Shown here: positions 60,036-64,000 of the stretch, piece by piece
How the letters are laid out: each line of letters starts with the position of its first letter
How positions within the stretch are numbered: position 1 is the stretch's first letter
Assembly: GCA_016946835.1 (NCBI GenBank)
Contig: JACVTC010000062.1
Span: 567,501 to 631,500 of the forward strand
Source of the DNA: Neocallimastix lanati (nom. inval.)
Lineage: Eukaryota > Neocallimastigomycota > Neocallimastigomycetes > Neocallimastigales > Neocallimastigaceae
DNA length: 64,000 nt
Direction: 5' to 3'
Translations under genes and position numbers: made by a program
The notes under the pieces: model-generated
Database searches by the model: none
What the model was told of the DNA's origin: nothing
The model's input: only the letters and a program-made list of their open reading frames with translations

Positions 60036-62147
60036 TCATATATATCGCATTTTTTTTGCAATATGAGCTGGAGGATGATTATCTTTTATTATTGATAACA
60101 AATTTTGATTATTATTTCTTACAAGATCATCTACTAAGTTTGGTGGACAATTATTAACATTATAATTAGTGAGATACTCAAATATATCTTTATTTTCCTT
60201 CTTTGAAGCTATACTGAAGGCTGTCTCACCAGTAGTGGGACTACAATAATTTATGTCTGCTCCAAATTTAATTAAAATTTTTACAATAATTAATTCATCA
60301 TTTTCTATTGCCTCCATCAGTATAGATTTTTTATCATAAGTAATATGATTAACATTCGATCCATTTTCAATTAAAAATTTAGCAATAGTTGGATGTTTTT
60401 GCCTTATAGCATATACTAATGGAGTATTTCCTCTAATATCTATAAAATTTACATTGGCACCTTTTTTAACAAGTTCAAGAACAATAATTTCCTTACTATC
60501 AATATTATAATTATTATCATTGATAATACTACAGAGTGGGACATCACCATTCAAATTTGGTATATTAAGTAATAAACTTTTACTTTGTATTAAAGCAATT
60601 AATGAATCCTTACTTCCTGTTGACTTTGCAATGTCGAAAAGGGTATTACCTAAAGCATCAACAAAATTAACATCGGCACCATGATTAACTAGATATTTTA
60701 TAGTTCCAATATGCTTATTTAATATAGAATAAAATAATAAAGAATTGCCAGTACCATCTTTTTCATTAATATCACAATACATCAATAAATATCTAAAAAT
60801 TTTTTGATAATTTAATCTATAGGAAATCAATAATGGCGTATTACCACTTCGATCTTTAATATTCATCTCAATATTATTATCTTGAGCGTATTTATATAAT
60901 AAAACTGTAAGATTAAAATTATTTCTATAGATAGCTTTAATTACTGGATAATCACCATTAACATCTTTTTCATTTATTTTGACATTTGGTCTTTTCAATA
61001 AATATTTTATAGCGGTGGGGAATGTATCTATTGCTAGGGACAACAGTGATTTTCCTTCACTATTTTTTACATTAATATTGACATCATTATTTAATAAGTA
61101 TTTAAAAATGTCCAGATTACAGGCATAAATTGCTGTTATAATTGGATATTTATCATAAATATCTTTAGTATTTATATCTATTTTATCCTTTATTGCACTC
61201 TTTTCCATTATATATTTCAAAAATTTAAAGCTTCTAATTTCTATCGCAATATTTATAAATAAATTTAGATATGGGACAGAATTTTTCTCACAAAGTTTAG
61301 AATTTAAAGAAGACTTAATAAGTAAATCCAAAATTTCTATATTGTTATTTCTAATTGCTTCAACGATCATGTTTCCTGATGTTATACTATTTAAATTAAA
61401 GCTGTCATATTGTAGTATTATTTTAACAAATTTAGAATCATTCGTTCTAACAGCTTTATCTAATAAATCATAACCATTTATTCTACAGAGAATTTCATCG
61501 TCATCATTATTGTCATATATAAATAGTATTCTAATAGCTTCAAAATTTTGATTCATAATGGCGCTCTCATACATTTTTTCTGTTATATTAATATGACTTT
61601 TTTCTTTTCCCATAAGATTTAATATTTCATTATTAGATAATCCCTTTTTATTTTTGTAACCATTCAACAAAAAGGCAAGAATATAACTATTATTTAAAGA
61701 AAAAAATTTTAATATTATTTTAATTAAGTTATTATTTTGTTTTGATATTATCATTTTACAAATCAATTCATTACTTATTCCTGTATAACTATATCCGTGC
61801 TTTAATAAATAGATCAGATTTTTTTTATTTAGCTTTTTATCGTTAAAAAGGTATTCTAATACATTAATATTATCTGTTTTTTGATTTATATCAATTCCAT
61901 TTTTTATTAATATATCAGCGGTTTTAAAATCACCAACTGACAATGTCTTAATAAGAGGTGATGTTAAGTTTAATTCATTTTTAAGTTGACTGATTATAAA
62001 TTTAATAATAGAATCTGCACAGGAATATTTTGAGCTGTTTAATATTTCTTTACAATATTCTAATGGAAATTTTTTTTCTTTAATAAATGTTTGTATTTTT
62101 TCAAAATCATTACTATCAATAAGCTTTTTTATATCAGATTTGTCCAT
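60036..62147 (-). CDS. Ankyrin-repeat protein, 703 aa, single exon
   Basis: Intact intronless frame; the ATG at 62147 starts MDKSDIKKLIDSNDFEKIQ and a stop-rich leader precedes it. From about residue 75 to 690 the protein is a solenoid of ~33-residue ankyrin repeats. The N-terminal repeats are diverged; canonical ones are clear in the second half, for example DRSGNTPLLISYRLNYQKIF, HIGTIKYLVNHGADVNFVDA and RGNTPLVYAIRQKHPTIAKF. No signal peptide, membrane segment, F-box, SOCS box or kinase domain is present, so it is a stand-alone cytosolic scaffold by appearance. Ankyrin repeats bind proteins; the partner is not predictable. Such large Asn/Lys-rich ankyrin proteins form expanded families in gut fungi (family knowledge, not shown here). 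The inverted repeat at 59821 follows its stop codon. Confidence 0.93.
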   Translation of the reverse strand: MDKSDIKKLIDSNDFEKIQTFIKEKKFPLEYCKEILNSSKYSCADSIIKFIISQLKNELNLTSPLIKTLSVGDFKTADILIKNGIDINQKTDNINVLEYLFNDKKLNKKNLIYLLKHGYSYTGISNELICKMIISKQNNNLIKIILKFFSLNNSYILAFLLNGYKNKKGLSNNEILNLMGKEKSHINITEKMYESAIMNQNFEAIRILFIYDNNDDDEILCRINGYDLLDKAVRTNDSKFVKIILQYDSFNLNSITSGNMIVEAIRNNNIEILDLLIKSSLNSKLCEKNSVPYLNLFINIAIEIRSFKFLKYIMEKSAIKDKIDINTKDIYDKYPIITAIYACNLDIFKYLLNNDVNINVKNSEGKSLLSLAIDTFPTAIKYLLKRPNVKINEKDVNGDYPVIKAIYRNNFNLTVLLYKYAQDNNIEMNIKDRSGNTPLLISYRLNYQKIFRYLLMYCDINEKDGTGNSLLFYSILNKHIGTIKYLVNHGADVNFVDALGNTLFDIAKSTGSKDSLIALIQSKSLLLNIPNLNGDVPLCSIINDNNYNIDSKEIIVLELVKKGANVNFIDIRGNTPLVYAIRQKHPTIAKFLIENGSNVNHITYDKKSILMEAIENDELIIVKILIKFGADINYCSPTTGETAFSIASKKENKDIFEYLTNYNVNNCPPNLVDDLVRNNNQNLLSIIKDNHPPAHIAKKMRYI

Positions 62148-62929
62148 TTTTTATATAAAATAATTTATTTTCATAAAATAGAAATTTTATTTAATAAAAC
62201 TAAATTTCAATTTTATAATGTCTAAACAATTATGTCCAAATTTTAAATAAAAATAAAAAAAAAAAAAAAAAAAAAGTATAAAAATATAAATATATATTTT
62301 TTAATAATTAATATATTATTAATATATTAATTTATTATATAATAATATATATTAATAAAAATAAAATTAAACCAAATATTATTAATATACAATTAAACCA
62401 ATATTATTAATATAAAATTAAACCAATATTGTTACAAAATATATTCTCATTTATTTTTTATTTCTTTAAAATAATACTTCATTAAGTAGCATGTACCTTA
62501 TTTTTATTTATTTATTATTATTATTATTATTTTTATTATTATTATTATTATTTTTTTTTTAATATAGAAAGAAAATTAGTATAAAACCTATTTAACTCTG
62601 GAACACTATTTCTTTTATATATCTAAATTTTTGTATTACATAAAATGTACAGTCGACAAATATATCTTAATTATAATTGTTCAAATATTGTTTTATTTGG
62701 AATGGGAATTGAAAAATTATTAAATAAAGATTTTTAAATTTCATAAGATCTTTACCTCTTTTTGTTTTAAAATATTCTTATTCATTAAGTTGTTATGCCA
62801 GGATTTAATTGTTTATTGATAATTTTTATTATTTGAGATCTAAATATACTATATTCAGTATATATATAACCCATATTTCTTGAGAAACTTTTTTAAATAT
62901 TCACTTAGGTTTTATATTTAATATTAGAA
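62148..62929. other. Gene-free stretch between ankyrin gene and copia element
   Basis: The ankyrin gene's promoter side. It includes a duplicated aaattaaaccaatattatta patch at 62365-62430 and less-biased DNA at 62590-62890 with no open frame. The latter may be older retrotransposon sequence. Confidence 0.55.
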
Positions 62930-63177
62930 TATTATATTTATTTTATTAATAGTATATATATTTATTATTTGGTAATTACTAAGTACAAAAAAAAGTGAAA
63001 TTACATTGTTTTTGTAGTAATTGTGGCTTATATATATAATAATAATGAATGTATTAAGCAAAAGTTTGATATATACTTTAAATATTATAATTTATATTAA
63101 ATAAAATTATTTTAACAATAAAATAATTTAAATTTATAATGAAATTTGTTAAACTTTTATTTCATTGTATTCTAACA
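62930..63177 (-). repeat. 3' LTR of the deleted copia element
   Basis: Begins (minus strand) TGTTAGAATACAATGAAAT at 63177 next to the purine tract and shares gtgaaattaca, attgtggctta and ttcattgtattctaaca with the right copy; the two have diverged by many small indels. The left end is approximate. Confidence 0.75.
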
Positions 63178-63209
63178 TTCTCCTATCAAACTTATTGTTT
63201 GACTTCTTT

Positions 63210-63385
63210 CAGTGGAATTTTGCATCTAAGGCAATTATTAATTTTATACTATCAATACCAAGAGTTGGTGAGAATGTTAATTCATAGTCAATACCTCTAA
63301 TTTGCCTAAAGTCCTTTGCAACTGGATGTGTTTTAAACTTTATAATATTGTTATGGCTGTTACTGATAGTAAGTAAAGTTTTGCC
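63210..63385 (-). pseudogene. Copia reverse transcriptase fragment
   Basis: The minus-strand frame reads KTLLTISNSHNNIIKFKTHP, VAKDF, then QIRGIDYELTFSPTLGID and IIALDAKFH, ending in TGA. This is the conserved start of copia RT (K-ARLVA-GF-Q--GIDY--TFSP, then L-LA). The catalytic YVDD region, RNase H and integrase are absent; the fragment runs almost directly into the purine tract. Confidence 0.88.
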
Positions 63386-63640
63386 GTTTTTTTTTTTTTT
63401 TTTTTTTTTTTTTATATCTTTTGCAAATTTTTATCTGTAGCATTTAAGATTTCTATTTCGGCGACATAAACCTTTTCGAGGTTCTTTTCTAGGTCTTCTT
63501 TCTTCCGGATACTTTAAAAAAAAAGTCTTCCTTTCCAGATTTTATCGTTGGATTCCATTGGGTTTGTCTTCTTTAGGGAAAAGAAAAAAATGTTGTTCAT
63601 TGTTGCGCAGTAATAGAATCAAATTGAGACTCTTAATCTA
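63386..63640. other. Remainder of the copia interior, unassigned
   Basis: Less-biased sequence (tttcggcgacataaaccttt, cttcctttccagattttatc) between the RT piece and the 5' LTR. Minus-strand frames contain stops; I could not match integrase or gag motifs or a primer-binding site. Confidence 0.4.
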
Positions 63641-63649
63641 ATATTAAAA

Positions 63650-63897
63650 AGTTATATTTGACTTTATTTTATTAATAATATTTATATTTATTCTTAGATA
63701 ATTACAAAAAAAAAAAAAATAAAGTGAAATTACAATTGCTTTTATAGTTATTGTGGCTTACATATATAAATATAAAATGTATTAAACAATGAAATTTGAT
63801 ATACTTCAAATATACAATTTATATTAAATTTATTTTAACTATGAAAAATTTTATATTTATGAAATTTATTATATTTTAATTTCATTGTATTCTAACA
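63650..63897 (-). repeat. 5' LTR of the deleted copia element
   Basis: The right-hand direct repeat. It begins (minus strand) TGTTAGAATACAATGAAAT at 63897 and is related along its length to 62930-63177. The left end is approximate. Confidence 0.75.
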
Positions 63898-64000
63898 ATA
63901 TTAAGAATTAAAATTATTTACTGATATGTTATATAGACGTGGCGTCACGAAATGGAAAACTCCCTATTATTTCTCTTATAATATTAATTATTTTTAATGT
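63898..64000. other. Window end, unassigned
   Basis: Contains a GC-richer patch (tagacgtggcgtcacgaaat, 63933-63952) that continues off the right edge; nothing can be called. Confidence 0.4.

Larger units (their letters stand above)
62930..63897 (-). mobile_element. Internally deleted Ty1/copia retrotransposon with two LTR-like ends
   Basis: Two direct repeats of about 245 bp flank a 475 bp interior. Read on the minus strand each LTR starts TGTTAGAATACAATGAAAT (at 63897 and 63177). The interior ends with a purine tract (GATAGGAGAA, 63187-63178) directly before the left LTR, which identifies it as the 3' LTR and gives the minus orientation. The interior keeps only a piece of RT. The outer ends of the LTRs opposite to TGTTAG are not sharply definable because of A/T drift, and I find no certain target-site duplication. 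Confidence 0.8.

Overview
The window is a very AT-rich eukaryotic chromosome fragment. Short GT-AG introns, long AAT-encoded asparagine runs and almost uninterrupted A/T simple sequence between genes are visible throughout. The protein set points to an anaerobic gut fungus (Neocallimastigomycota): a mitochondrial/hydrogenosomal-type Hsp70, a large ankyrin protein, a secreted Cys-rich protein of the C-D-ECLSNKC type, and Ty1/copia remnants. The phylum is an inference; no ribosomal marker lies in the window.

Left part (1-31.5 kb), signalling genes. A very large minus-strand gene (9823 down to the left edge, at least six exons, at least 2771 codons) encodes a membrane class III nucleotidyl cyclase with two sets of six membrane segments and two cyclase halves. 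The N-terminal half carries the purine-binding and transition-state residues and the C-terminal half carries the metal-binding aspartates. That order is the reverse of metazoan adenylyl cyclases. Across a 7.7 kb gene-free divergent spacer lie two plus-strand paralogues (17494-21684 and 24436-31501). Each has five exons, identical intron phases (1,1,0,2), a signal peptide, an ectodomain, seven predicted membrane segments and an Asn-rich cytoplasmic tail. They look like unassigned 7TM receptors.

Middle (32.9-35.2 kb): a three-exon organellar Hsp70 gene with codon use unlike its neighbours.

Right part (38.7-64 kb), accessory and repeat-rich DNA. It holds three near-identical SRP RNA (7SL) genes at 39878, 43680 and 49481, each with an upstream TATA-like box and a T6 terminator. 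The first two lie in a duplicated segment of about 2 kb, separated by AATAATAAAT-type minisatellites. Around them are a frame-broken Cys-rich membrane protein gene, an intact orphan ORF (376 aa), copia fragments (RNase H, gag with CCHC knuckle, an internally deleted RT element between two LTRs), several non-low-complexity islands of unknown identity, a 40 bp-arm inverted repeat and an intact 703 aa ankyrin-repeat gene.

Exon coordinates were derived by hand from splice consensus, reading-frame phase and (for the receptors) paralogue comparison. Most intergenic ORFs of A/T repeats are not considered genes.
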